Assembly (NCBI RefSeq): GCF_003259845.1
Contig: NZ_QLMJ01000001.1
Location: 186,001-250,000 of the forward strand
Length of the DNA: 64,000 nt
Direction: 5' to 3'
Origin: Actinoplanes lutulentus
GTDB lineage: Bacteria > Actinomycetota > Actinomycetes > Mycobacteriales > Micromonosporaceae
Part shown: positions 50,498 through 64,000 of the stretch, in pieces
Layout of the letters: each line of letters begins with the position of its first letter
Numbering within the stretch: the first letter of the stretch is position 1
Notes under the pieces: model-generated
Databases searched by the model: none
Told to the model about the DNA's origin: nothing
What the model saw: the letters and a program-made list of their open reading frames with translations, nothing else
Made by a program: the position numbers and the translations under genes

Positions 50498-51733
50498 ATG
50501 ACCATTACCAACGTGACCGAGGCAGAGGCCGAAGCGCCCTCGCGCACCCGGACCGCGGTCCGGGACGCGATCCCGGCCATCGGCGTCTACATCTTCCTGC
50601 GCCTGCTCAGCCTGGAGTTCATGGCGATCCTGGCCCGGTACGCGTACGCCCAGGACCCGACCAAGCAGGTGTACCCGGACGGCTCGACCAACCAGTGGCG
50701 CGGTTACACCTCGTCGATGGACGCGCTGTTCTCCTGGGACGCCCGGTGGTACATGCTGATCGCCGGCCAGGGCGTCGAAGGCCCGGTCGGCGCGGTGGAC
50801 GAGAACGGCGTGCCGTACCTGAACCGCCTGATGTTCTTCCCGCTGTACCCCTGGCTGGCCCGGCCGTTCGCCGCTCTGCCGTTCGTCTCACCGATGGTGG
50901 CCTGCCTGATCGTCTCGGCGATCTCGGCCGTCGCCGCCGCGTGGGGGCTCTATCTGATCGGCCGGCACGTCCACGACCACCGGGTCGGGATCATGCTGGT
51001 CGCCGCGTGGGCGGTCGCGCCCGCCGCGCTGACTCAGAACGGCGGGTTCAGCGAGTCACTGTTCACCGCGCTCTCCGCCTGGGCGCTGTACGCCGTGCTC
51101 AAACATCGCTGGCTGCTCGCCGGCCTGCTCGCCGGGCTGAGCGGCCTGAGCCGGCCGACGGCGGCCGCATTGATCGGCGTGGTCGGTCTGGCCGCCCTGA
51201 TCGCCGCGATCCAGCGCAAGGACGGCTGGCGGCCGTACGCGGCGATGCTGCTCGCCCCGGCCGGCCTGCTCGCGTACGTGGGGTACGCCGGGAGCAAGGT
51301 CGGCGGCATCAGCAAGTACTTCGAGGTGCACAGCAACACGTTCGGCGCCTGGTGGGATTACGGCGAGTCGACCACCAAGCTGGTCTGGGACGTGATGCTC
51401 GGCAACAGCGAGGACGCCACCAAGCCGATCCGGGTGCTGAACGTGCTGGTGCTGTTCGGGTTCATCCTGCTGATGGTCATGCTGATCGCGAACAAGGCGC
51501 CCTGGGTGCTCTCGGTCTTCGCGGTCGCCACGTTCGTGCTCTCGGTCGGCTCGCACGCGCACATCTCGATGATGAGCCGGCACCTGCTGCCCGCTTTCAC
51601 GGTGCTGCTGGTGCCGGCTCTGGCGATGTCCAGGATGTCGAACCGCAATGCCGCGATCCTGCTGGTGACGCTCGGGATCCTCTCCGGCTGGTACGCCGGA
51701 TGGCTCCCGTTCATCAGCGGCCAAGCGATCTGA
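50498..51733 (+). CDS. Polytopic mannosyltransferase (PIG-V like)
   Basis: 411 residues with about nine to ten membrane helices. An extracytoplasmic loop near the N-terminus carries FSWDARWYM, the acidic motif expected to bind polyprenyl-phosphate-mannose in GT-C enzymes, and LNRLMFFPLYPWLARP with the family's Phe-Pro pattern. GGFSESLFTALSAWALYAVL and GLSGLSRPTAAALIG follow the PIG-V layout. It would add mannose to a lipid or protein acceptor outside the membrane, perhaps in protein O-mannosylation. It is divergent from the protease. Confidence 0.8.
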   Translation: MTITNVTEAEAEAPSRTRTAVRDAIPAIGVYIFLRLLSLEFMAILARYAYAQDPTKQVYPDGSTNQWRGYTSSMDALFSWDARWYMLIAGQGVEGPVGAVDENGVPYLNRLMFFPLYPWLARPFAALPFVSPMVACLIVSAISAVAAAWGLYLIGRHVHDHRVGIMLVAAWAVAPAALTQNGGFSESLFTALSAWALYAVLKHRWLLAGLLAGLSGLSRPTAAALIGVVGLAALIAAIQRKDGWRPYAAMLLAPAGLLAYVGYAGSKVGGISKYFEVHSNTFGAWWDYGESTTKLVWDVMLGNSEDATKPIRVLNVLVLFGFILLMVMLIANKAPWVLSVFAVATFVLSVGSHAHISMMSRHLLPAFTVLLVPALAMSRMSNRNAAILLVTLGILSGWYAGWLPFISGQAI

Positions 51734-51736
51734 GAG

Positions 51737-52810
51737 CTATTTGACCGCGATCCTCCCGGCCCGGCTCGCTGCGGCGATGACCGGGTCGGTCTCGTCGTCG
51801 AACTGGCCGATCACCTGCTCCAGCAGGTCTTCCAGAGTGACCAGGCCGACCACCCCGGTGCTGTCCGAGACCAGCGCGAGCTGACTGCGGCCCTGACGCA
51901 TCGCCGCGATCGCGTTGACCACGCTGGTGTCCGCCGGCAGCGGCAACGGAGGCGACATCAGCGTCGACGCCGTCGCCGGGTCACCGGAGCTGGTCGCCCG
52001 CGCCGCGTCCCGGACGTGCACCACGCCGACGATCGACCCGGATTTCTCGGTCACCGCGAGGCGGGACCGGCCGGTCTCGATGCTGCGCAGCTCGACCGCG
52101 CGGGCGTCGGCGTCGCCGTCGACCGACACGATCCGGCTGGTCGGGACCATCACCTGGCTCAGCTCGGTCGACTGCACCGCGAGCATCGCGGTGAGCAGCT
52201 CGTGCTCGGCGTCGGCGATGGTGCCGTGGTCCTTCGACGTCTGGAGCAGCATCCGCAGCTGTTCCGGGTTGTGCACCTGGGCCAGCTCGTCCTGCGGGGT
52301 CACCTTGACCAGGCGCAGGCAGGCGTTGGCCAGGCCGTTGAGCGCGGAGAGGACCGGGCGCAGGACCGTGGTGAACCCGACGAACGGGATCGCCAGCAGC
52401 TGCGCCGAGCTCTCCGGGTGGCTGATCGCCCACGATTTCGGGGCCATCTCGCCGATGACCACGTGCAGGAAGCCGACCAGGGCCACGGCCAGGATGAACG
52501 CGATCGCGTACGCCGCGCCCTCCGGCAGGCCCACCGCGGTGAACACCGGTTCGAGCAGGTGGGCGACGGTCGGCTTGGCGAGCGCACCGAGGCCCAGCGT
52601 GCACAGGGTGATGCCGAGCTGCGCGCCGGCCAGCATCATCGACAGCTTGCGGGTGCCGGCCAGCGCGACCCGCGCGCCGCGGGACCCCTCGCCGGCGGCC
52701 TGTTCGAGCCGGTGCCGTTTCGCCGCGACCAGCGCGAACTCGGCGGCCACGAAGAAGCCGTTGAAGGCGAGCAGCAGGAATGAGATCGCCAGGGCCCAGG
52801 TGGTGCTCAT
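51737..52810 (-). CDS. CNNM/CorC-type membrane protein (second copy)
   Basis: 357 residues. The N-terminal 190 residues are a CNNM transmembrane domain (WALAISFLLLAFNGFFVAAE, then LGITLCTLGLGALAKP and AIAFILAVALVGFLHVVIGE). Two CBS domains follow, with VPTSRIVSVDGDADARAVEL, RSRLAVTEKSGSIVGVVHVR and a second at SQLALVSDSTGVVGLVTLED. The typical C-terminal CorC/HlyC domain is absent or very short. Such proteins are linked to Mg/Co export. Its ATG overlaps the stop of the longer paralogue by four bases. Confidence 0.87.
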   Translation of the reverse strand: MSTTWALAISFLLLAFNGFFVAAEFALVAAKRHRLEQAAGEGSRGARVALAGTRKLSMMLAGAQLGITLCTLGLGALAKPTVAHLLEPVFTAVGLPEGAAYAIAFILAVALVGFLHVVIGEMAPKSWAISHPESSAQLLAIPFVGFTTVLRPVLSALNGLANACLRLVKVTPQDELAQVHNPEQLRMLLQTSKDHGTIADAEHELLTAMLAVQSTELSQVMVPTSRIVSVDGDADARAVELRSIETGRSRLAVTEKSGSIVGVVHVRDAARATSSGDPATASTLMSPPLPLPADTSVVNAIAAMRQGRSQLALVSDSTGVVGLVTLEDLLEQVIGQFDDETDPVIAAASRAGRIAVK

Positions 52811-54171
52811 GCGTTCACCTCGCGGTCCTGGTGCGCACGGATCACGCTGAGCGCGATCCGGTCGGGCACGTGCCGGCGGACCGCGAGCACGGTCAGCGTG
52901 GCGACGCCCTGCGGCTGCGGCACACCGTCCTCGTCGACCAGCGGCGGCAGCTCGACGTCGAGCTGCTCCAGCGCCGACGGCAGGTGGCCGAGGCGGGAGA
53001 GGATCAGGCCGGAGACCGTGTCGTACTGGTCGTGGTCGGGCAGGCGCACGCCGGTGGCCTGGGCGATCTCGTCGACCCGGGCCCGGCCCGGGATCGTCCA
53101 GGAGCCGTCGGGGTCCTGCTCGATGACCGGTTCCGGCAGGTCGTCCTCGTCGTGGATCTCGCCGACCAGTTCCTCGGCGACGTCTTCCAGGGTGATGATC
53201 CCGGCGAAGCCGCCGTACTCGTCGACCACGATCGCCAGCTGCCGGTGCGCGGCCTTGAGACGATCCAGGACCTCCGGGAGGCGGGCCGACTCGGGCAGGG
53301 CCACGGCTTCGGTGGCGAGGTCGCGTACCGGCGTGGTGGCGCGAGCGGAAGGCTCGAGGGTGACCACGTCCGCGATGGAGACGACACCGATCACGTCGTC
53401 GACGTCGTCACCGATCACCGGGAACCGGGAATGGCCGGTGTCCAGCAGCTCGACGACGCGGGATGCGGGCTCGTCGGCGTGGATGGTGGTGACGTCCACC
53501 CGGGGGCGCATCGCCTCGGCCGCGGTCAGGGTCCGGAAGTCCAGGCCGTGGTCGAGCAGCTGGGCGGCCCGCGCGTCGAGACCGCCGTGCTGCTCCGCCG
53601 CGGCGATGATGCGGTCCAGGTCCTCCGAGGTGGCGCCCTGCGGTAGCTCCTCGATGGGCTCGATGCCGATCGCTCGAAGCAGCCGGTTCGCGGTGGCGTC
53701 GAAGACGCGGATCAGCGGGCCGACAGCGGTCAGATAGATCAGGGTGGACCGGGACAGCGACCGGGCCAGGGCCTCCGGTTTGGCGATCGCCAGGTTTTTC
53801 GGCGCCAGCTCACCGAGCACCATCTGTACGACGGTCGCGAAGGTCAGCGCGAACACCATCGAGATCGAGGTGCTGACCGATTCCGGTATGCCGGTGGCGC
53901 CGAGCAGGTCGGCGGTGCCCTGTCCGAGAAAGGGCTCGGCCACGTAACCGGCGAGCAGCGCGGTGACGGTGATGCCGACCTGGGCACCGGAGAGAACGAA
54001 GGAGAGGCGAGAAGTGACCTTCAGGGCCCGCTCGGCGGCGGCGTCCCCCTCGTCGGCCATCGCCTTGAGCCGCTCCCGGTCCACGGCCACGTAGGCGAAC
54101 TCCTGCGCCACGAAGTAGCCGGTTGCCGCGGTGAGCAGCACGATCGTAAGAACACCAATAAAGATCAGCAC
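52807..54171 (-). CDS. CNNM/CorC-type membrane protein with CBS pair
   Basis: 454 residues: CNNM membrane domain (LTIVLLTAATGYFVAQEFAY, SRLSFVLSGAQVGITVTALL and FALTFATVVQMVLGELAPKN), two CBS domains (MRPRVDVTTIHADEPASRVV and HRQLAIVVDEYGGFAGIITL) and a complete C-terminal CorC_HlyC domain with DPDGSWTIPGRARVDEIAQA. The CBS pair probably senses nucleotides. It forms a two-gene operon with the shorter paralogue, and the two likely work as a heteromer in divalent-cation homeostasis. Confidence 0.88.
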   Translation of the reverse strand: MLIFIGVLTIVLLTAATGYFVAQEFAYVAVDRERLKAMADEGDAAAERALKVTSRLSFVLSGAQVGITVTALLAGYVAEPFLGQGTADLLGATGIPESVSTSISMVFALTFATVVQMVLGELAPKNLAIAKPEALARSLSRSTLIYLTAVGPLIRVFDATANRLLRAIGIEPIEELPQGATSEDLDRIIAAAEQHGGLDARAAQLLDHGLDFRTLTAAEAMRPRVDVTTIHADEPASRVVELLDTGHSRFPVIGDDVDDVIGVVSIADVVTLEPSARATTPVRDLATEAVALPESARLPEVLDRLKAAHRQLAIVVDEYGGFAGIITLEDVAEELVGEIHDEDDLPEPVIEQDPDGSWTIPGRARVDEIAQATGVRLPDHDQYDTVSGLILSRLGHLPSALEQLDVELPPLVDEDGVPQPQGVATLTVLAVRRHVPDRIALSVIRAHQDREVNA

Positions 54172-54348
54172 CGGGTCATCCCCGGCCTAGTACTCCAGCC
54201 GTCGGCTGATTCATGACTCACAAATCGGAACTTATCAGGTACGGCTGAACGGTTCCTGAGGGCTTCCTGGGCGGGTCTACCCCACCGGAGACCGGGTGGG
54301 GTGGTGGATACTCGACGCGGCGAAGACGCTGAATCAGGAGGATTGCGG

Positions 54349-55983
54349 GTGGTGGTGTCCGACAACGGCGACGGCGAGGACTGGGCGTGCACGCTGCACG
54401 CCATGTGGACCTCCGTCGCCATGATCGGCGTCCGGGATGAACTGGCTGAACTCGTGCTCCCGCCGCTGCTCGCCCAGCCCGGGGTGGCCGGTGTCTGGGG
54501 GCTTCGGCACGCTGACGGTGGGGTCGTCATCGCGTACCGATGGGCCGGTCTTGATCTTGAGGGTGAGCGGCGCGGCGTGGCCGAGCGCATCGCCGCCGAT
54601 AAAAGCACGGAAATCGCGGCGGACGCCGATCTGCGCGCGCTGGGCGTGACCCGGGTGCTGAAGGCGCACCTGGAGGTCGGTGGCGAGCCGTCCGGGACGT
54701 TCATGCTGCTCATCGACGACACGGCGGACGCCGGCGTGCTCGCCGGACGGCTCGCGCAGGTTGTCGACGTGACCCGCGAAGCGCTGCGCAGGCTGGCCGC
54801 CGGGCGGCTGGAACAGCAGCAGCACATCCGGGACGCGCTGCTCGCCGAGGCGTCGCTGCAGATGGACGCGGTCCTCGACACCACGCAGACGATGAACCGG
54901 ATCCCCCGGATGGCGGTCCCGGCGATCGCCGAGGGCTGCCTCGTGTACGTCTACGACGGCGGCAAACCGGTGCTGCGCAGCTCGGTGCACGTCGACAGGC
55001 GGCGGCTGTCCGCGATGCTCGCCGACCCGGCGACGGTGGACCGGCTCGCCACGATCGCGCTGGAGGCCGCGTCGGGTGTACCGGATTTCGACGGGACCGT
55101 CATGAACCCGCAGGTGCTGCGGGCCCGTGGCCGGGTGATCGGCGTGCTGATCTTCCTGTTCGACCGGGAGCCGGAACGGATCCCGCCGGTCGCGTTCCTG
55201 CGCGACATCGCGTCCCGGGCCGCTCTCGCGATCGACAACAGCACACTGTACGAGCAGCGGCGCGACGAGATCATGACCCTGCAGCGTCACCTGTTGCCGT
55301 CCCGCCTGCCGTCCGTCGAGGGCCTGTCGATCGCGGCCTCCTATGCGGTCGGCGACCAGCACCTGGAGGTCGGCGGCGACTTCTACGACGTGGTGGTCCG
55401 CGACGACGGCACGGTGGCCGCGCTGATCGGCGACGTCTGCGGCCGTGGCGTCGACGCGGCGGCGCTGACCGGGATGGCCCGGCACACCCTGGCCGCCCTG
55501 GTCGACGAACGGCTGCCGGCGTCGCGGGCGATGAGCCGCCTCAACGCGCGGCTGCGGCTCGACGGCTCCTGGCGGTTCGTCACGGCCGGCGTCGCCATGC
55601 TGCGCCCGGCCGGCGAGAACTTCGACGTGCAGTGGCTGTCCGCCGGGCATCCCGCCCCGATCCTGCTGCGCCGCGACGCCCCGCCACGACGGGGCCGCGG
55701 CGGCGGTGTGCCGCTCGGCATCCTGCCGGAACCGCGTTTCGGCCGGTCCCGGGTGCGGCTGGCGCCCGGCGACACCCTGGTGATCTTCACGGACGGGCTG
55801 ACCGAGAGCCGGGACCCGCAGGGCCGGATGTTCGAGGACGGCGCGCTCACCGAAACCCTCGACCAGCTCCGCGACGCACCCGTGGAGACTCTCGTCAACG
55901 AGCTGAGCAGGGCGGCGGCCGCTTACGGCGACGCGCGCGCCGACGACATCGCCGTGCTGGCCATCCGGGTGGAGCTGCCGTGA
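54349..55983 (+). CDS. SpoIIE-type PP2C phosphatase with GAF-like domain
   Basis: 544 residues. Three consecutive GTG codons at 54349-54357 follow a perfect AGGAGG; the first has the best spacing. An N-terminal domain of about 150 residues is followed by a GAF-like domain (AIAEGCLVYVYDGGKPVLRS to ALAIDNSTLYEQ), then the PP2C/SpoIIE domain with LPSRLPSVEGLSIAASY, VGGDFYDVV, LIGDVCGRGVDAAALTG and GDTLVIFTDGLTE, all metal-binding Asp positions included. It would dephosphorylate an anti-sigma-antagonist or a similar phosphoprotein. Its stop overlaps the next start (GTGA), coupling it to a response regulator. Confidence 0.87.
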   Translation: MVVSDNGDGEDWACTLHAMWTSVAMIGVRDELAELVLPPLLAQPGVAGVWGLRHADGGVVIAYRWAGLDLEGERRGVAERIAADKSTEIAADADLRALGVTRVLKAHLEVGGEPSGTFMLLIDDTADAGVLAGRLAQVVDVTREALRRLAAGRLEQQQHIRDALLAEASLQMDAVLDTTQTMNRIPRMAVPAIAEGCLVYVYDGGKPVLRSSVHVDRRRLSAMLADPATVDRLATIALEAASGVPDFDGTVMNPQVLRARGRVIGVLIFLFDREPERIPPVAFLRDIASRAALAIDNSTLYEQRRDEIMTLQRHLLPSRLPSVEGLSIAASYAVGDQHLEVGGDFYDVVVRDDGTVAALIGDVCGRGVDAAALTGMARHTLAALVDERLPASRAMSRLNARLRLDGSWRFVTAGVAMLRPAGENFDVQWLSAGHPAPILLRRDAPPRRGRGGGVPLGILPEPRFGRSRVRLAPGDTLVIFTDGLTESRDPQGRMFEDGALTETLDQLRDAPVETLVNELSRAAAAYGDARADDIAVLAIRVELP

Positions 55984-56432
55984 CCGATCTTTTCGTGGTG
56001 GAGGACTCACCGGAGGACACCGAGGCGATCGCCCGAGCGATCGGCCGGTCACATCCGGACGTGCGGATGGAGTTCTTCCGCTCCGGCAGCGAGGTGCTGC
56101 CCCGGCTCACCGAGCCCGGTGCTGACCTGCCGAGCATGGTCCTGCTCGACCTCAACATGCCCGGGGAGAGCGGGCTCGACGTGGTCCGGCACGTGCGGGC
56201 GCAGCCACACCTGGCCGGGCTCACCCTGGTGGTGTTCACCTCGTCGGAGGAGCAGGCCGAGGCGGACGCCTGTTACGCGGCCGGCGCCGACAGCTACATC
56301 TACAAGCCGCTCAACTTCGCGCTGTTCCAGAGCGTGCTGAGCCGGACGCTGGATTACTGGGGGTCGCGCCCCTCCGGGAACGTCGCTCTCACCGTCGTGC
56401 CGCCGCCCGGGGACTCCTCGGCCCAGACCTGA
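55980..56432 (+). CDS. Single-domain response regulator (Rcp1-like)
   Basis: 150 residues from GTG 55980. It is only a receiver: LFVVEDSPEDTEAIARAIG, MVLLDLNMPGESG with the phospho-Asp, VVFTSSEEQAEADACYAAGA and SYIYKPLNF with the Lys. The C-terminal tail of about 25 residues has no output domain. The extended acidic pair and IYKPLNF resemble the Rcp1 type that pairs with phytochromes. It is translated with the SpoIIE phosphatase, and its last 79 bases are shared with the opposite-strand phytochrome kinase gene. Confidence 0.88.
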   Translation: MTDLFVVEDSPEDTEAIARAIGRSHPDVRMEFFRSGSEVLPRLTEPGADLPSMVLLDLNMPGESGLDVVRHVRAQPHLAGLTLVVFTSSEEQAEADACYAAGADSYIYKPLNFALFQSVLSRTLDYWGSRPSGNVALTVVPPPGDSSAQT

Positions 56433-58564
56433 CCGCCGTGCCGCTCCACGATCCGGCGCACGATCGCCAGACCGGCGCCCGAGCCGTCTTTCGGCCCGGT
56501 CGGCGGGTGCAGCCGGCGGAACAGCTGGAACGCCTGTTCCCGCAGGTGGGCGGGCATGCCGATGCCGTTGTCCCGGACGAAGAACCCGTCGTCGACGCCG
56601 ATCTCGACCCGGCGCGGCTGTTCCGGCTGGGCGTATTTCGCGGCGTTGACCAGCAGGTTGATCAGCACCTGGTCGAACATCATCGGATCGGCGTGCACTG
56701 TGGCGCCCTGGTCCGGCAGGATCACCTCGACGTCGGCCTCGCGCAGCCGCGGCCCGGCCACCTCCAAGGCGCGCAGCGCGGCGTCACGCAGCCCGACTGT
56801 TTCGCTCTGCACCTCGGTGCGGCCCAGCCGTGAGTAATAGAGCAACGCGTTGAGCAGCTCGTCCATCCGCTCGGCCAGCCGCTGGATGGACGCCAGGCGG
56901 CGGGTCGTCACGTCGTCCATGCCCTCGGCGTCCTCGACAATGAAGGTGGCCGTGTTGGCGATGCCGCGCAACGGCTCCTTCAGGTCGTGGGCCGCCGCGT
57001 GCGCGAACGAGTCCAGGTCGACGTTGCTGCGGGTCAGCTCGGCGTTCAGAGCCGACAGCCGGCGCGCGTTCGCCAGGGCCGAGGCCATCATCGCCCGGCC
57101 CAGCTCGGCCGCCATCACGAGATCCGTCGTCGACCAGGGCATGCTGTGGCCGCGTACCGACGCCAGGAACACCGCGGTCGAGCCGCGCGGGGTCAGACGG
57201 CGGCCGTGCGGGCCCATCGTGATCGGCCGGCTCGGGTCGGTCGCCCAGCGGCGGGCGACGGTGCGCTCCGCGCGTACCCAGACCACGACGTCGCCCTCGG
57301 CTCCGGAGCGCAGCGCCAGCACACCGGCCGGCCCTTTTTCCGGCATGTCCGCCAGGTCGTCGGCCAGGCACTCGCTGCTCCAGATCTCCCCGGCGACCGT
57401 GTCCGGCAGCGCCGCCAGCAGGGCCGCCGCCGCCTCCGGACCCAGCCCGTCGCCGTGCACCGTCAGGTCCCCGTTGGTGCGGACCAGCACGGCGTCGCAG
57501 TCCATCAGGTCCTTCAGCCCGGCCGGCTGCAACGGCTCGTCGGCGAGCAGCCCGGCGATCACCTGACGGGACCGTTCCCGGGCCGACGTCACGTCGTGCT
57601 CGCGCAACGACGCGAGCTGCAGCGACAACGCCACCCCGAAGAACTCACAGGCCGACCGGACCGGCGGGCTCAGCTCCTTGCGAGCGCGCCCGTGACAGGC
57701 GATCAGGCCCCACAGCCGGCCGCCGGAGAGCAGCGACACCGACATCGACGAGGTCACCTCGATGTTGCGCAGGTACTCCAGATGAAAATCCGAGACGGTA
57801 CGCAGAACCGACATCGACAGGTCGAGCGGCTCGCCGGTGTCCGGCAGCACCTCCGGCACCAGCCGCGCGGTCTCGTCCTCGACGTCGGCGATCACCCGGA
57901 TCCAGTTGTGTTCGTACAGCCGGCGCGCCTGCGGCGGGATGTCGGTCGCCGGGAACCACAGCCCCAGCCACGGCTCCCAGCCGGCCGCCACCTCCTCGGC
58001 GATCACCTCACCCGGGCCGTCGGCCGACTCGAACCGGTACGCCACCACCCGGTCGTACCCGGTGATCGCCCGGATCTCCCGGACCGCCTCCTGGCAGGCC
58101 TCGGCAACCGTGCCGGCCCGCTGCAACCGCACCAGGGCCTGCCGGACCGGCGCGTACGCCGAAGCGAACTCCCCCGCCGGGCTGGCCGGCTCGAACTCCA
58201 GCACCAGCAACCCGTCGGCGCGGTGCACTGTCACGTCGAAACGGCGGCCGCTGCCCACACCGCCGAGCTCGACCGGCATCATCGCGGTCTGCCCGGTGTC
58301 GGCGTCCGCGAGCGCGGCCAGCGTCGCCATCTGCCAGTCGGTGAGCAGCCGGGTCACCGCGCCGCGCGGCTCGGGCACACCCAGCACGGTCCCGGCGTTC
58401 TCGCTGGCCACCACGATCTTGCCGTCCCGCACGCCGATCAGGGCACCGTACGACTGGACGCCGCCCAGCTTGTGGATCGGCTCACGCACACAGGCGGAGA
58501 CGTCGAAGGTGTCGTCGACCTCACGTTCGGCCGCGACGACCCGGTCGGGCAGCCATTGGTTCAC
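56354..58564 (-). CDS. Bacteriophytochrome-like histidine kinase
   Basis: 736 residues. Order: N-terminal PAS with CVREPIHKLGGVQSYGALI, where Cys25 sits at the biliverdin attachment site; GAF with FPATDIPPQARRLYEHNW (the Asp of the PASDIP motif), TVSDFHLEYLRNI (chromophore His) and SVSLLSGGRLWGLIACHGR; PHY with tongue region RLTPRGSTAVFLASVRG; HisKA with SFAHAAAHDLKEPLRGI; and HATPase with VLINLLVNAAKYAQ. These key residues suggest a working red/far-red sensor, although the tongue PRxSF motif is changed. No haem oxygenase is in the window. Probable partner is the convergent response regulator. Confidence 0.87.
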   Translation of the reverse strand: MNQWLPDRVVAAEREVDDTFDVSACVREPIHKLGGVQSYGALIGVRDGKIVVASENAGTVLGVPEPRGAVTRLLTDWQMATLAALADADTGQTAMMPVELGGVGSGRRFDVTVHRADGLLVLEFEPASPAGEFASAYAPVRQALVRLQRAGTVAEACQEAVREIRAITGYDRVVAYRFESADGPGEVIAEEVAAGWEPWLGLWFPATDIPPQARRLYEHNWIRVIADVEDETARLVPEVLPDTGEPLDLSMSVLRTVSDFHLEYLRNIEVTSSMSVSLLSGGRLWGLIACHGRARKELSPPVRSACEFFGVALSLQLASLREHDVTSARERSRQVIAGLLADEPLQPAGLKDLMDCDAVLVRTNGDLTVHGDGLGPEAAAALLAALPDTVAGEIWSSECLADDLADMPEKGPAGVLALRSGAEGDVVVWVRAERTVARRWATDPSRPITMGPHGRRLTPRGSTAVFLASVRGHSMPWSTTDLVMAAELGRAMMASALANARRLSALNAELTRSNVDLDSFAHAAAHDLKEPLRGIANTATFIVEDAEGMDDVTTRRLASIQRLAERMDELLNALLYYSRLGRTEVQSETVGLRDAALRALEVAGPRLREADVEVILPDQGATVHADPMMFDQVLINLLVNAAKYAQPEQPRRVEIGVDDGFFVRDNGIGMPAHLREQAFQLFRRLHPPTGPKDGSGAGLAIVRRIVERHGGQVWAEESPGGGTTVRATFPEGRDPQ

Positions 58565-58602
58565 CTGTCTGACCTTATCTTCGCCCGCGGGTCTTTTATG
58601 CG

Positions 58603-58634
58603 GAGACGCCGGCCGCGCACGGCCGGCGTCTCCA
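58603..58634. terminator. Terminator hairpin after the carboxylase gene
   Basis: Perfect 14-bp arms GGAGACGCCGGCCG and CGGCCGGCGTCTCC with loop CGCA, 7 nt beyond the carboxylase stop on the minus strand and 38 nt before the phytochrome kinase start. Confidence 0.8.
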
Positions 58635-58641
58635 CGAAGAG

Positions 58642-64000
<5,359 letters not shown>

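Noticed and set aside
54334..56052. 572-residue open frame antisense to the SpoIIE phosphatase gene
   Set aside because: Arg/Gly/His-rich shadow translation; the + strand gene has complete PP2C motifs.

Overview
The window is high-GC, densely coded DNA from an actinomycete. Gene content (F420-dependent LLM oxidoreductase, GOLPH3-like protein, PIG-V-like mannosyltransferase, many secreted glycoside hydrolases with CBM2, LacI regulators with CebR-type operators, ECF sigma factor, GTG/TTG starts) suggests the Micromonosporaceae, for example an Actinoplanes relative. That placement is an inference from content only; no rRNA or ordinary tRNA gene is present.

Layout. 0-4.8 kb: the end of a LuxR regulator, a short-chain dehydrogenase, two translationally coupled alpha/beta hydrolases, a secreted S37 peptidase and a small MerR protein. 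4.8-6.25 kb: about 1.4 kb without genes, rich in palindromic and tandem repeats. 6.25-9.3 kb: a three-gene cluster (secreted Cthe_2159-like protein, VTC-type polyphosphate polymerase domain protein, DUF4956 membrane protein). 9.5-25 kb: L,D-transpeptidase, a cellulose-type glycosidase behind a perfect CebR-like operator, GNAT, sensor-domain protein, 2-oxoadipate dioxygenase-like enzyme, ECF sigma factor with its membrane partner, a lipoprotein sugar-dehydrogenase-like protein, a divergent LLM oxidoreductase/TetR pair, agmatinase, and a NarL/HisKA_3 two-component system coupled to a PilZ protein.

25.0-25.45 kb holds the most unusual feature. Two tRNA-like genes appear to be circularly permuted: the T-arm/acceptor half precedes the acceptor/D-arm half. 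Both have matching acceptor stems, a 5' half ending at position 37, and an extra 6-bp helix of different sequence at the junction. They follow an unrecognised conserved-looking protein gene and end at a strong hairpin. 25.45-26.4 kb is a second gene-less, palindrome-rich stretch.

26.4-39.8 kb is a sugar-use region: aldose epimerase, two LacI regulators, a GH78 rhamnosidase with a three-gene ABC importer, and a secreted GH3 enzyme. A shared operator-like motif links the importer, one LacI gene and the GH3 gene. 39.8-44.1 kb: gabT-gabD for GABA breakdown under a LysR regulator, then a secreted GH-A glycosidase. 44.1-54.2 kb: GOLPH3-like protein, ThyX, NamZ-type muramidase, a large secreted subtilisin, a mannosyltransferase and two CNNM/CorC-type membrane proteins. 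54.3-64 kb: a SpoIIE phosphatase coupled to a response regulator, overlapping tail-to-tail with a bacteriophytochrome kinase, and most of a very large single-chain biotin-dependent carboxylase that runs off the right edge.
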